Source: Flectonema sp. DT1601
Taxonomy: Eukaryota; Euglenozoa; Diplonemea; Diplonemida; Diplonemidae
Assembly (NCBI GenBank): GCA_964019425.1
Contig: OZ025820.1
Location: 124,001 to 188,000, forward strand
Direction: 5' to 3'
DNA length: 64,000 nucleotides
A model generated the notes under the pieces. That model saw nothing but the letters and a program-made list of their open reading frames with translations. It made no database searches and was not told the origin of the DNA. Shown here in pieces: positions 56,169-64,000 of this stretch. Both the position numbers and the translations under genes were made by a program. The stretch's first letter is position 1. Every line of letters begins with the position of its first letter.

Positions 56169-59100
56169 AGACCATTTATAATTAACAATTAACAATTAAC
56201 CTGATTAACGTTATGATCTGACGGACATAAACATATCGATAAAATAATACAAACAAAAACGAACAATAAATAATAAATAAGCTAAAAAACTAAATAAACA
56301 AAGTGATGTGAAAGTAAGGAAAAAGAGAATTACAAAGGGGTGGAGTCACCGTGAACGTCATCAGCAGAACATCTCCTTCGATTGTAACGATATCTTGATG
56401 GAGGGGTTCGTTTTTTCAGAGTTGAACGCTCAGACTTTCTCGGCGGAGTTTCATTTTCCTCATGTTCTTCTGTGTCTGGCGGACTCAAACCTTCTGCCCA
56501 TGAAGCTAATTGGAACTTCAGGGCCGCAATTTGAGACCGTGCCAAGGCGAGTTGAGCATTTAAATCGCTCGCCAGTCCCGTTAACATCATGGATTGCTCA
56601 AGCTGCTCTGCGTGAGTTGTACACCGTTGGTGATTCAGCTCCGAGAGGCGAAGTTGGGCATCCAGAAGTTGTTCTGAGAGCTCTGCCGCTTTCTCGTTTG
56701 TTTCGAGAGAGTCATCTACTGCTCGACAGTAATTCTCGAGTAAGTCAATCCTACCCTCGGACCATTGTCTCGCAATAGGTGTATTCTCTTTAACGGAGAT
56801 AACGTGACTCTCTTGTCGTAAAATCTTGGTCGGCGTGCGGTCGAGAGCTTCACTCTGCGGCATTGTCGGAGGAATTGAAGCTAGAGGACAAAGAGGGGTG
56901 ATATAATTAAGGGTAGGGATAAGGGGTTTAATAAGAGGAGTAAAAAGACTACTCGTAGTTGTAAAGAGCGAGAGGTAGTTCTTTGCTATCTTCATCATAG
57001 CAACAGATTCATACAGAACGGGGGTTCGGGGGGAAACTTGTTGACTAAAGTGGGTCATACGGGGACGCGCGGCACGCAAACTCTCGACCTCCTGTTGAGT
57101 ATAGAAAAGTCTTATTTTACTTTCTCTTTCCTCATTACATTTGGTCTCCAATTCGTTCGACAGAAGAACAAACCTTTGATGGTAATTAAAGAGCGCCATT
57201 TCCGATAGGTCTGCTCTCTGAGTCAGATTTGCGAGCTCACGTTTCCTGTAATCTTCCACTAAGTCATATTGTCGAACTAGTGCAGAAAGAGAAGTCTTCG
57301 ATTCATCGCGTTCTGCTGTTAACCGTTGAATTACTCCTTCCAGAAGTTCATATTCTTTTCTATCTTTTTCAATAATTAAAACAGGGGGCGCAGGAGGAAG
57401 TGAGGATGGATCCTGGTTGGTAGCTTTGATCTCAACAGGTAATCCATTTAGTAACTGCTTGTCTTTCTCGAGGGAGGCTGACATCGCATTAAAGTAAAAT
57501 AAAAATAGAACATAAAAAATTCGTTCTTTCATTTGTTCTAATTCGTTTTCTAAAATCTGGCATTTCAAGGAAAGTTTCAGCCTTAATTTTCCTTCTTTTT
57601 TTTTGTACAAGGGGGTTTGAGAACCCATGTCAGATTGAGTTCTTATCACTATAGCGAAATCAGCAGGAAGTGTTTGCGATCCCGTTGACATGAGTTCAGG
57701 TGGGGGAGTCTGGAAAGAGATGGAAGAAATAGAAGAGAATGACAAGGAGAGTCCAGTGAGCTCATCCTCATCTAACAAAACAGAAGGGGCCGGGGAGGAA
57801 GAACCATTGGCAATAAGTAGAATAGAAAGAGCCGATGCGTAACAGGTTTGCCAGATAAAACATTTCTCAAGCCACGATCTTTCAATGGTGAGCTTTTCGA
57901 TCGTTTTCAGTTTTGTTACTTTGTGGATTTTGACTTCTTCCACAGGGAAGATTTCTTTACCATCTTTTATAAAACTTGCAGTGGCAGGTTCTTCTTTAAT
58001 GCTGCGCATTAGTGGTCTTGAATGCCACGTGGGGAGGTTCCTCGTCTGGAACAGAACATATGAGCACTGTCTGGCGATTCTGGTGCATTCACAAAATAAA
58101 GCTTTTGTTGGTGCTAAAGGTGAACCGATGTGACGTGTCCAGATGTTCAGCTGGTCCATGCAGATGTTTCCTCGTACGCCAACTTCAATAGTAAAAATGT
58201 TACAGTCGAAGCCATTAGCGATGATCGAGTCTCTTAGCTTTAGGTATTTCTTTTCCTTTAAGACATGAGAGGTTTCGAAACGATCTTCATTTGGACACGT
58301 CAGCTCCAGAATCAGTGCTCTTTTCGCAAAAAAAGAATAAATAAAAATGTCTGGTCTTAGAGAGGACGAGACATGGCACACTTCAAGAGGAACAATTAGG
58401 CGGTTATCACCGACATCGTCGAGGATGACCCAATCATTCGCTAGTGAAAGTTCGCCTGTCTCTTTAGAAATTCTTTCTAGGGGTTTATTTTCCCCTGTTT
58501 TTAAAAAAGTTTGAGAGGGAGGCGGGAGGTTTTCTTTTCTTTTGTTGGCTTTTATTATCAACTCTTCCAAGAAGATAACAATGCGTTTTAGAACGCTGTC
58601 GTGACGCCACGTGAACCTCCCTTGTGTTAAAGAGACAGGACAGCCTGTTAAGACATGCCTGAGGGTAGGATTCACTTTGCCACACAAAACACAATTTTTG
58701 TCCACATTGGTGATGTTCCACCTCTTTAAATTATCTTGTGAGGGGAGGGTGTTTGTAACCGCTTTCAGTTGAAATGAGATATAGGCAGGATTTCCCTCCC
58801 TAAGTACCTTATTCCAGGTGAAGTCGTTTATCATACATTTAGACCACTCCTTCCACTGACCTTGGACTTGTAATTTATTCAAAGAGTTCAGTAGTTCATC
58901 TGTGGCTTCCACTTCAAAACGCTTAAGGAGATCGGGGCGAGTAGTACGTAGATCGCGCAATCGGTGACCAAGACCAGCTGATTGCTTTGCAAGAGAACGG
59001 TAAGAAAAAAACTTAATAAGGCGCTCCCACTCAGCAGAAGCTGAAAACTTTTTCGACCAGTTGGACGATTTCTCCATAATAACATTGTAGACACCGTGCA

Positions 59101-60211
59101 TGTCAGAGTCCTGTGAGGATCTGAGGATGTCTAGTTTAATTGATTGCGCTTGTTTATATAGCGTCTCAACTCTTTTGTGTCTGAGACCAACAGTGTTCTT
59201 TGAACCGGTAAAAAGGATGACTGTGTTCGCAGAGCGGACAAATCCCCACCATTTCTTCAAAAAAGGTTTAATAATTTTGTCCATTTTTTTGGCAAAAGGG
59301 AGAGATAAGTCATGGATCATTAAACTCCATGTTAACCTTGACAATAACAAGTGTTGGACAGACCAAGCCTTCTGAGACCCATATAGTGGCATGGCGTCGA
59401 CTTTTTTTAAAAAATTCCTGGTAAAAGTGGTCAGGCGCTCTCGCAATTTCTGTTCTTTGGCGTTCGGCTCAAACCAACGCCCGAGGTATTTGAACTCTCC
59501 AGCTTCCTGGAGATTCGTAATCGGAACATTGTTAATCTTCAGGTCCGGGTTAGCTGGTTTCCCTTGTACAAAGCTGTGGGCAATGCATTTCTGGGGTTTC
59601 GCTTTGATACCACGAGACCAGGAAAGAAACTGTTCGAGCGACTTGATTAGCAATTTTGCCCCCGCCTTTGATGACGTGGTAAGTTGTAAATCATCAGCAA
59701 AAGCTGCAACTAATAGTTGGAGGGATTTATTGTTAAACTCGTAGGCTTCCTGTTGATGAACTGCTAAGGAAAAGAGCAGTAGTTGGAATACCAAATTAAA
59801 AAGGGTTGGGGAGGAAACGCAGCCTTGAAAGACACCAACTTCAAAAGGGATAGTGGGCGTCAGGCCTTCTCCAACTCTGATTTGGACGCGCATGGAGGAA
59901 TAATACCTTTTATAGAAACCGATTATTCTTTCGTGAATTCCGAAATATTTTAAAGCAAAGAAAATTAATTGATGTTTGACTGATCCGAAAGCATCTGCCA
60001 AATCCACCCAGACAATTGTTAGGTTTTTCCGGAGAGCTTTCACTTCTTTAAAAATCTCTGAGGTGATCGTGGCATGTTCGATACACCCAGAGACACCTTT
60101 CCTAAAGCCTTTTTGAAAATTAAATTTAGAGAGAGTGTGGTTTGCGACGGCTTCCTGAATGACCGTATTAAAAATTTTCCCGTCGCAGTTGCCCACAGCT
60201 ATCGGTCTCGT
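56169..60211 (-). mobile_element. RLE-type LINE, copy C, 5'-truncated
   Basis: Third copy, matching the others up to cggtctcgt at 60211, then switching to ataggtggga and reversed M1. The missing part is the 5' UTR, the zinc fingers and the start of RT. The break could be 5' truncation during insertion or a later recombination with M1. Confidence 0.88.
56330..60211 (-). CDS. LINE polyprotein, copy C, N-terminus missing
   Basis: Covers residues ~463 (TRPIAVGN) to 1755 of the full protein, open throughout. It keeps most of the RT, including FADDLQL, the CCHC knuckle, endonuclease and C-terminal extension, but has lost both zinc fingers and the first RT motifs. The frame extends by chance ~36 codons into M1 sequence to a Met at 60319, which is not a native start. 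It shares Glu in PPDTEEHEEN with copy A. Confidence 0.85.
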   Translation of the reverse strand, partial: TRPIAVGNCDGKIFNTVIQEAVANHTLSKFNFQKGFRKGVSGCIEHATITSEIFKEVKALRKNLTIVWVDLADAFGSVKHQLIFFALKYFGIHERIIGFYKRYYSSMRVQIRVGEGLTPTIPFEVGVFQGCVSSPTLFNLVFQLLLFSLAVHQQEAYEFNNKSLQLLVAAFADDLQLTTSSKAGAKLLIKSLEQFLSWSRGIKAKPQKCIAHSFVQGKPANPDLKINNVPITNLQEAGEFKYLGRWFEPNAKEQKLRERLTTFTRNFLKKVDAMPLYGSQKAWSVQHLLLSRLTWSLMIHDLSLPFAKKMDKIIKPFLKKWWGFVRSANTVILFTGSKNTVGLRHKRVETLYKQAQSIKLDILRSSQDSDMHGVYNVIMEKSSNWSKKFSASAEWERLIKFFSYRSLAKQSAGLGHRLRDLRTTRPDLLKRFEVEATDELLNSLNKLQVQGQWKEWSKCMINDFTWNKVLREGNPAYISFQLKAVTNTLPSQDNLKRWNITNVDKNCVLCGKVNPTLRHVLTGCPVSLTQGRFTWRHDSVLKRIVIFLEELIIKANKRKENLPPPSQTFLKTGENKPLERISKETGELSLANDWVILDDVGDNRLIVPLEVCHVSSSLRPDIFIYSFFAKRALILELTCPNEDRFETSHVLKEKKYLKLRDSIIANGFDCNIFTIEVGVRGNICMDQLNIWTRHIGSPLAPTKALFCECTRIARQCSYVLFQTRNLPTWHSRPLMRSIKEEPATASFIKDGKEIFPVEEVKIHKVTKLKTIEKLTIERSWLEKCFIWQTCYASALSILLIANGSSSPAPSVLLDEDELTGLSLSFSSISSISFQTPPPELMSTGSQTLPADFAIVIRTQSDMGSQTPLYKKKEGKLRLKLSLKCQILENELEQMKERIFYVLFLFYFNAMSASLEKDKQLLNGLPVEIKATNQDPSSLPPAPPVLIIEKDRKEYELLEGVIQRLTAERDESKTSLSALVRQYDLVEDYRKRELANLTQRADLSEMALFNYHQRFVLLSNELETKCNEERESKIRLFYTQQEVESLRAARPRMTHFSQQVSPRTPVLYESVAMMKIAKNYLSLFTTTSSLFTPLIKPLIPTLNYITPLCPLASIPPTMPQSEALDRTPTKILRQESHVISVKENTPIARQWSEGRIDLLENYCRAVDDSLETNEKAAELSEQLLDAQLRLSELNHQRCTTHAEQLEQSMMLTGLASDLNAQLALARSQIAALKFQLASWAEGLSPPDTEEHEENETPPRKSERSTLKKRTPPSRYRYNRRRCSADDVHGDSTPL

Positions 60212-61801
60212 TATAGGTGGGAGTCTAGTAGAGACCACCAATGTTGTGCGTTGATAGGCAAGGTGATCAACCTTGACATTCTTTCTTTTCTCTCCTGTTG
60301 TGACAAACACAAAATACACGCACAGCTTACAGTGTGTTCTTTGTGTATGTTTTCTTCAGGTGTGAGTAGTTTTTTTTGTTCTTGCTCTTCAGGGAGGGCC
60401 TTAGCCAAAAGCTAACAGTCCAAATCTCACCTGGAAATTCAACTCAGTCTTTGTCAGTTTTGGCATCAAACTTGTAATGGTTTAATCATTACAGGTTATT
60501 TACTGAAATATTTGTTCTAAAAGTTGCTAAGTATTTCTCACTTAGAAATTTTTTATTTTTTTATTTTCAGCTTAATTAGCTACAAATTGTTTCTACTAAG
60601 TGTTTCTCACTTAGATATTTTTTTTGCTTTTCAGCTCCTTAAAAGCTGCTAAGTGTTTCTGCTAAGTGTTTCTCACTTAGAATCTTATTGTTATGTTCGT
60701 TTTCTATCCCTTCTCCTATCCCTTTTGTTCAAAAAAAGCGGGAGGAAATTCTCTCATTCACGCTAAGATGCACTCTGAACTTTGATTTTTTGATCTGAGT
60801 GTGAGGGAATGACCTGTTAGTGCATTGGGCATAAGCTGGGCTGCAGTTTAGATGTCTTAGGTGTTAATAAGGGGTTCCTCTTAGCATTTTTCTTTGTTCC
60901 CACCTTATGATTTTCTTGAAGAAAAAAAATAGAAGTCATAATGGTGCTTCCCTCTGGAAGGGTTGTAAGCCATGGTGTCCAACTAGATTAAAGGACAAGT
61001 CTGGGATAATCCCTGCCAGAGGGGCGAGTATTCTACCATGGTTGAAATACTCTGGCAACTGATCTTCAATTTTATGTTGTTTGTTAGCTGCTGGTGTATC
61101 TTGATAATGTGTTGATACTTGCATTTTTTTATTTGTAATCTTCTATTACAATTCTCTTTCTGTTCTGGTCTGTTACTTCATTTGTCTTGTTTAACTTCAG
61201 TTATATCCATTTTACTTTTTATTGTTTCCCATCTACTTTTTATTTTCTATTAGTTCTGGTCAGAAACTCCTGGGCAGCAAGAAGGAAAGCAGTTTAGTAC
61301 TTCTGGGTGTTTGGCATCACCCCCCATAGTGAGCAAGTACAACAGGTAGCATTGGTAGTCTGTTGATCCTGAGTGATCCCAGCTACAGTTTTGTTTTTCT
61401 TTCTTTTTTTTAGAAGAAGATCAGGACATCCAAGCACTGCTGGATAGTTGCTGAATGCAGGGCCTGCCTGTGGCATTATAATAACAGGCTAAGTCATTTG
61501 TAGTTCATAGTTTACCTTTGATTTTATAACTTCACATAGGTACTATGAACGATGAGAGATCCAGTGGGATCACTCAGGGTCTAGTAGAGACCACCAATGT
61601 TGTGCGTTGATAGGCAAGGTGATCAACCTTGACATTCTTTCTTTTCTCTCCTGTTGTGACAAACACAAAATACACGCACAGCTTACAGTGTGTTCTTTGT
61701 GTATGTTTTCTTCAGGTGTGAGTAGTTTTTTTTGTTCTTGCTCTTCAGGGAGGGCCTTAGCCAAAAGCTAACAGTCCAAATCTCACCTGGAAATTCAACT
61801 C
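60212..61801 (-). repeat. Reversed M1: head, spacer and full copy
   Basis: An M1 head (about 60222-60438), the M1 spacer with the taatggtttaatcatta dyad, then a full reversed M1 (about 60596-61801) ending ggaaattcaactc. It separates LINE copy C from 28S fragment 2. The frames inside recur in all M1 copies. Confidence 0.85.
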
Positions 61802-62025
61802 AGCCTTTACCAACTCTTATCGTCGCTTTACTTATCCAATGATGGGGGAACGGCAGCTGCCTCTTCGGAGGTTAGGGTCCTTTCGGACTCGTAGCTTTTC
61901 CGATTCCAGCGACAAACGGGTTTCGGCTCGACCCCTCGTTTGGAGACACCAGTCAGGTGGGGAGTTTGGCTGGGAGGAGGGCCACATTGACGAAGGCTTC
62001 TAAGTCACGAACCTAAATCGATGAT
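61802..62025 (+). rRNA. 28S rRNA fragment 2, pseudogene with internal loss
   Basis: Opens with ctttaccaactcttatcg and gctttacttatccaatga, matching the part of 28S just downstream of fragment 1 (yeast: cctttatag... tttacttattcaatga). It then has gtcaggtggggagtttggct (61953-61972), a near-invariant stretch. Very soon after comes gaaggcttctaagtcacgaa, like the 3'-terminal gaacgcctctaagtcagaa, which normally lies about 700 nt further. The peptidyl-transferase region between is absent, so this copy cannot make a normal ribosome. Confidence 0.8.
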
Positions 62026-62328
62026 GAGGATCGTTAAGCCACATTTCTAAAGGTCAAGCTTTTACTAACGTGAGAATTTCTGTTCTCGATGGTCAGAATG
62101 TGTCTGACAAAAATTACCTAATTTGGAATGCTGCTTGGTGAATTTTGGTTGGAGGTCTTAGTCTCACTGGTGAACTGCACAGTAACATTTTAAAGTGATC
62201 GATCACACGGGAGGGGTCTTGGTGATTTATTGCAACGGGAATATGTCTCAACTCGACCAGTGGGTGATCAATCCGCCCTTTGACTATGTTTTGGTCACAT
62301 TTTCCGTCATTACGAAAAAGAGGAAAAA
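62026..62328. other. Unassigned stretch between 28S fragment 2 and the tRNA-like segment
   Basis: No repeats from elsewhere in the window and no ORF. It may be divergent 28S 3' end or spacer (e.g. gaatttctgttctcgatg), but I could not match it. Balanced base composition, unlike the satellites. Confidence 0.4.
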
Positions 62329-62404
62329 GGATGTCACAGGGTTCGAACCCGAGACCTCCAGGTCATGATTCGGCGGTCATAACCAATAAACCACCAGAGC
62401 TCCG
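62329..62404 (-). other. tRNA-like segment (Met-like CAT loop) near the right TIR
   Basis: On the minus strand: box-A-like tggtttattggtta, loop atcatga (U33 and CAT present), variable aggtc, and T arm tcgggttcgaaccctgt. Length 76 nt. Acceptor ends ggagctc and gacatcc pair only partly and the anticodon stem is poor. It lies ~110 bp from the right TIR of the large element and matches the tRNA-like cargo of the 780 bp elements. Confidence 0.5.
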
Positions 62405-62511
62405 AAAATTCTGAAAATTTTCCCGTCATGTTGGGTTGTTTCGAGCGGTTAAAATTTTTGTGATGAGTTGGCGATTTCGCAAACTATTTTTGTGGAATTA
62501 GGGGTTTTCCC

Positions 62512-63169
62512 TTTTTTTTTTTTTAATTCTTTTTATTTATTTTTAAAAAGAAAAAAAAATGGAAAATAGAAATTAGTCAACAAAGTCGAACGATAAAAAA
62601 AAACAATGATAACATTGTTTATTCTTTTTTTATTTTATCTTTTTTATATTCTTTTTTATTAATTTTGAAAAAAAAACAATCAGTTTAGCGTCTTGACCAG
62701 GACGGAAAATAGAAAGTAATCGACATAGTCGATCGATAAAAAAAAAAAAAAAAAAAACAATGATAATATTGTTTAATCTTTTTTTTTATTTTAAATTCTT
62801 TTTATTTATTTTTTAAAGAAAAAAAAACGGAAAATAGAAATTAGTCGACAAAGTCGAACGATAAAAAAAAACAATGATAACATTGTTTATTCTTTTTTTA
62901 TTTTATCTTTTTTATATTCTTTTTTATTAATTTTGAAAAAAAAACAATCAGTTTAGCGTCTTGACCAGGACGGAAAATAGAAAGTAATCGACATAGTCGA
63001 TCGATAAAAAAAAAAAAAAAAAAAAACAATGATAATATTGTTTAATCTTTTTTTTTATTTTAAATTCTTTTTATTTATTTTTTAAAGAAAAAAAAACGGA
63101 AAATAGAAATTAGTCGACAAAGTCGAACGATAAAAAAAAACAATGATAACATTGTTTATTCTTTTTTTT
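62512..63169 (+). repeat. S1 satellite, right block
   Basis: Two and a half ~310-320 bp dimers that are near-identical to each other. Each has a 20 A run before aacaatgataatattgtt, a variant shared with the expanded part of units B and C. Confidence 0.93.
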
Positions 63170-63174
63170 GCTCT

Positions 63175-63308
63175 CTCCATCAGTAGGTAAAACCTGTCTC
63201 ACGGTCCTGTTAGTGGGTGAACTATCCAACCTGGACAATTCTGCTTGTCTAGGTTAGGAAGAGCCGACATTGAAGGATCAAAAGCAACGTCGCTATGAAC
63301 GCTTGGCT
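63175..63308 (-). rRNA. 28S rRNA fragment 3 (peptidyl-transferase region), reversed pseudogene
   Basis: The minus strand reads aagcgttcatagcgacg, then ttgatccttcaatgtcggct, cttcctaacctagacaagca, gttcacccactaacagg, and accgtgagacaggt followed by tttacctactgatgg. These match the conserved domain V region in order. The stretch normally between cccactaatagg and gtgagacagg, which holds gagctgggtttaga of the catalytic centre, is missing. This region is also the part absent from fragment 2, but here it is on the other strand. Confidence 0.85.
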
Positions 63309-63582
63309 GGGTTTGCAGGCCCCAAAAGCTGAACGAAAAAATTGGGCCGTTCGAATCACTAACTTGCATGTTGTCGGTTGCAGTCATTACTCACCTGTCA
63401 GCATACTCTTTACCTTAATTACGCTTAACCCTAACGATGATTTGGCTAATAACAAACCTTGAGGGCATCATTGCGCTGCACCACGTTGGTAGTACTTAAA
63501 AGTTAACAAAGCCTAAAAAAAAAATGAGTAACAGCGAGCGAACAGATGTCCAGAAAAAAAAATTCTGGAAAAAAAAAAAAAA
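63309..63582. other. Unassigned stretch left of the tRNA-like segment
   Basis: Unique in the window, balanced composition, no ORF of note. It ends in A runs and attctgg. Could be further rearranged rRNA spacer, but nothing specific was recognised. Confidence 0.35.
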
Positions 63583-63654
63583 CCCCCCGAGGGACTCGAA
63601 CCCCCTACCTCCAGGGCTTCAGTCCGGCACCAACACCACTGCGCTATCATGGAT
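63583..63654 (-). other. tRNA-like segment (Phe-like GAA loop)
   Basis: On the minus strand: box A tagcgcagtggt, anticodon arm ccggactgaagccctgg (loop ctgaagc, GAA at the anticodon), variable aggta, and T arm gggggttcgagtccctc. D, anticodon and T arms pair acceptably. The 5' acceptor side (tccatga) does not pair well with ggggggt. It may be a tRNA-derived SINE head or a decayed tRNA-Phe gene. Confidence 0.5.
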
Positions 63655-63700
63655 TTGAAATAAGTTTCGTTTTATTTATTTATTTTAGGGACCACACAAA

Positions 63701-64000
63701 ATGCCTCCACGCGGCGGTCTCGGACGGCTGAGGCCGACAAAAATTTGTAGGGATCAAGGGGGAGCATGTAAAGCCAACGCGTCGCTCTCCAGAAAAGAGA
63801 TGAACAAGTTGGCTCACTCAGCTAACGGGAACGGACCAAAGAAAGATGACAGGGAAAGGCTGGACCGGGCAAACGCGGTGGTTGACCGCGGTGAAACGCG
63901 GAAGAACCCGGAGGAGCGTAAGCTCAAGCAGCAGCAGGAAGAACAGGAGGAGGAAAGGAAGGAACTGCTTCGCAAGCAGGAACTTCTAGAAGCCCAGCAG
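63701..64000 (+). CDS. Partial open frame, charged coiled-coil protein, runs off the window
   Basis: Starts at ATG 63701 and stays open for 100 codons to the window edge. The translation begins MPPRGGLGRLRPTK and becomes strongly charged, ending with a Q/E/K/R-rich stretch (KLKQQQEEQEEERKELLRKQ) predicted as coiled coil. Base composition is clearly richer in G and C than the rest of the window and there are no homopolymer runs, as in a real exon. A tttatttatttattttag just upstream resembles a 3' splice or trans-splice acceptor, 12 nt before the ATG. No family recognised. It could also be the first ORF of another mobile element. Confidence 0.6.
   Translation, partial: MPPRGGLGRLRPTKICRDQGGACKANASLSRKEMNKLAHSANGNGPKKDDRERLDRANAVVDRGETRKNPEERKLKQQQEEQEEERKELLRKQELLEAQQ

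Larger units (their letters stand above)
28890..62511. mobile_element. Large TIR-bounded region, MULE-like, carrying 28S and tRNA-like cargo
   Basis: The left end gggaaaacctctaattca and the right end, read inward, gggaaaacccctaattcc form a 47 bp inverted repeat ending gcgaaatcgccaactc, with two mismatches. Both flanks are satellite T-run sequence that would be continuous without the insert, so a target duplication cannot be measured. Near the left end are a T-arm-like stretch (gttcaagtcctgg on minus) and one G/C palindrome module shared with 666-1507. Near the right end is a reversed tRNA-like segment. Between them lie two colinear 28S pieces, separated by LINE and M1 DNA that entered later. 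Assignment to MULEs rests on the GGG ends and similarity to 666-1507, which has a 9 bp duplication. Confidence 0.65.

Noticed and set aside
63199-63387. 62-residue minus-strand frame
   Set aside because: It overlaps the reversed 28S fragment and reads rRNA as protein.

Overview
This window is repeat-dominated DNA from a eukaryote. It is AT-rich with very long A and T runs. Evidence for a eukaryote: a non-LTR retrotransposon with a restriction-like endonuclease, a DIRS/Ngaro-type tyrosine-recombinase retroelement fossil, a pogo-like transposase, TA-flanked MITEs, MULE-like TIR elements and pieces of a divergent 28S rRNA. I cannot name the species; the rRNA pieces are divergent enough to suggest a protist or another fast-evolving lineage. 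Apart from mobile elements, only one candidate host gene is visible, an open frame running off the right edge (63701 onward).

Layout. 1-2653: a hairpin-rich satellite interrupted by three TIR elements (341-642, 666-1507, 2211-2636). 2654-9787: fragments of three diverged repeat modules, called here M1, M2 and U, in both orientations, with a DIRS/Ngaro-type fossil (6727-8486) inside one M1 copy. 9788-10560: reversed satellite and the end of a fourth module, F3. 10561-28500: a nested structure. Two copies of a ~780 bp TIR element (10561-11339, 27721-28500) flank the two halves of a pogo-like transposon (11340-12235, 26852-27720). Between the halves lies ~14.6 kb of M1/M2/F3/U repeats, with a 1908 bp higher-order unit and a 7430 bp segmental duplication. 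28890-62511: a region bounded by 47 bp terminal inverted repeats, read as a MULE-like element. It carries a 28S rRNA segment that is itself interrupted by a head-to-tail array of three ~10-11 kb units. Each unit is F3, a 2.8-3.7 kb satellite array, a ~1.3 kb spacer and a LINE on the minus strand. The LINE encodes a 1755-residue protein, open throughout in the first two units and cut off in the third. 62512-64000: more satellite, a reversed 28S fragment, a tRNA-like segment and the partial gene.

How the parts relate. Empty-site comparisons within the window show that the MITEs, the MULE-like element and the DIRS fossil inserted into pre-existing satellite or M1 DNA. The satellite, F3, U, M1 and M2 share core motifs and look like diverged members of one superfamily of T-tract plus hairpin monomers. 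The LINE has two zinc fingers, RT, a CCHC knuckle, a restriction-like endonuclease and an unusual ~550-residue C-terminal coiled-coil extension. The near-identical tandem LINE units could be a real amplification or an assembly duplication; long reads would settle this. All family statements rest on motif recognition by eye; no database search was run.
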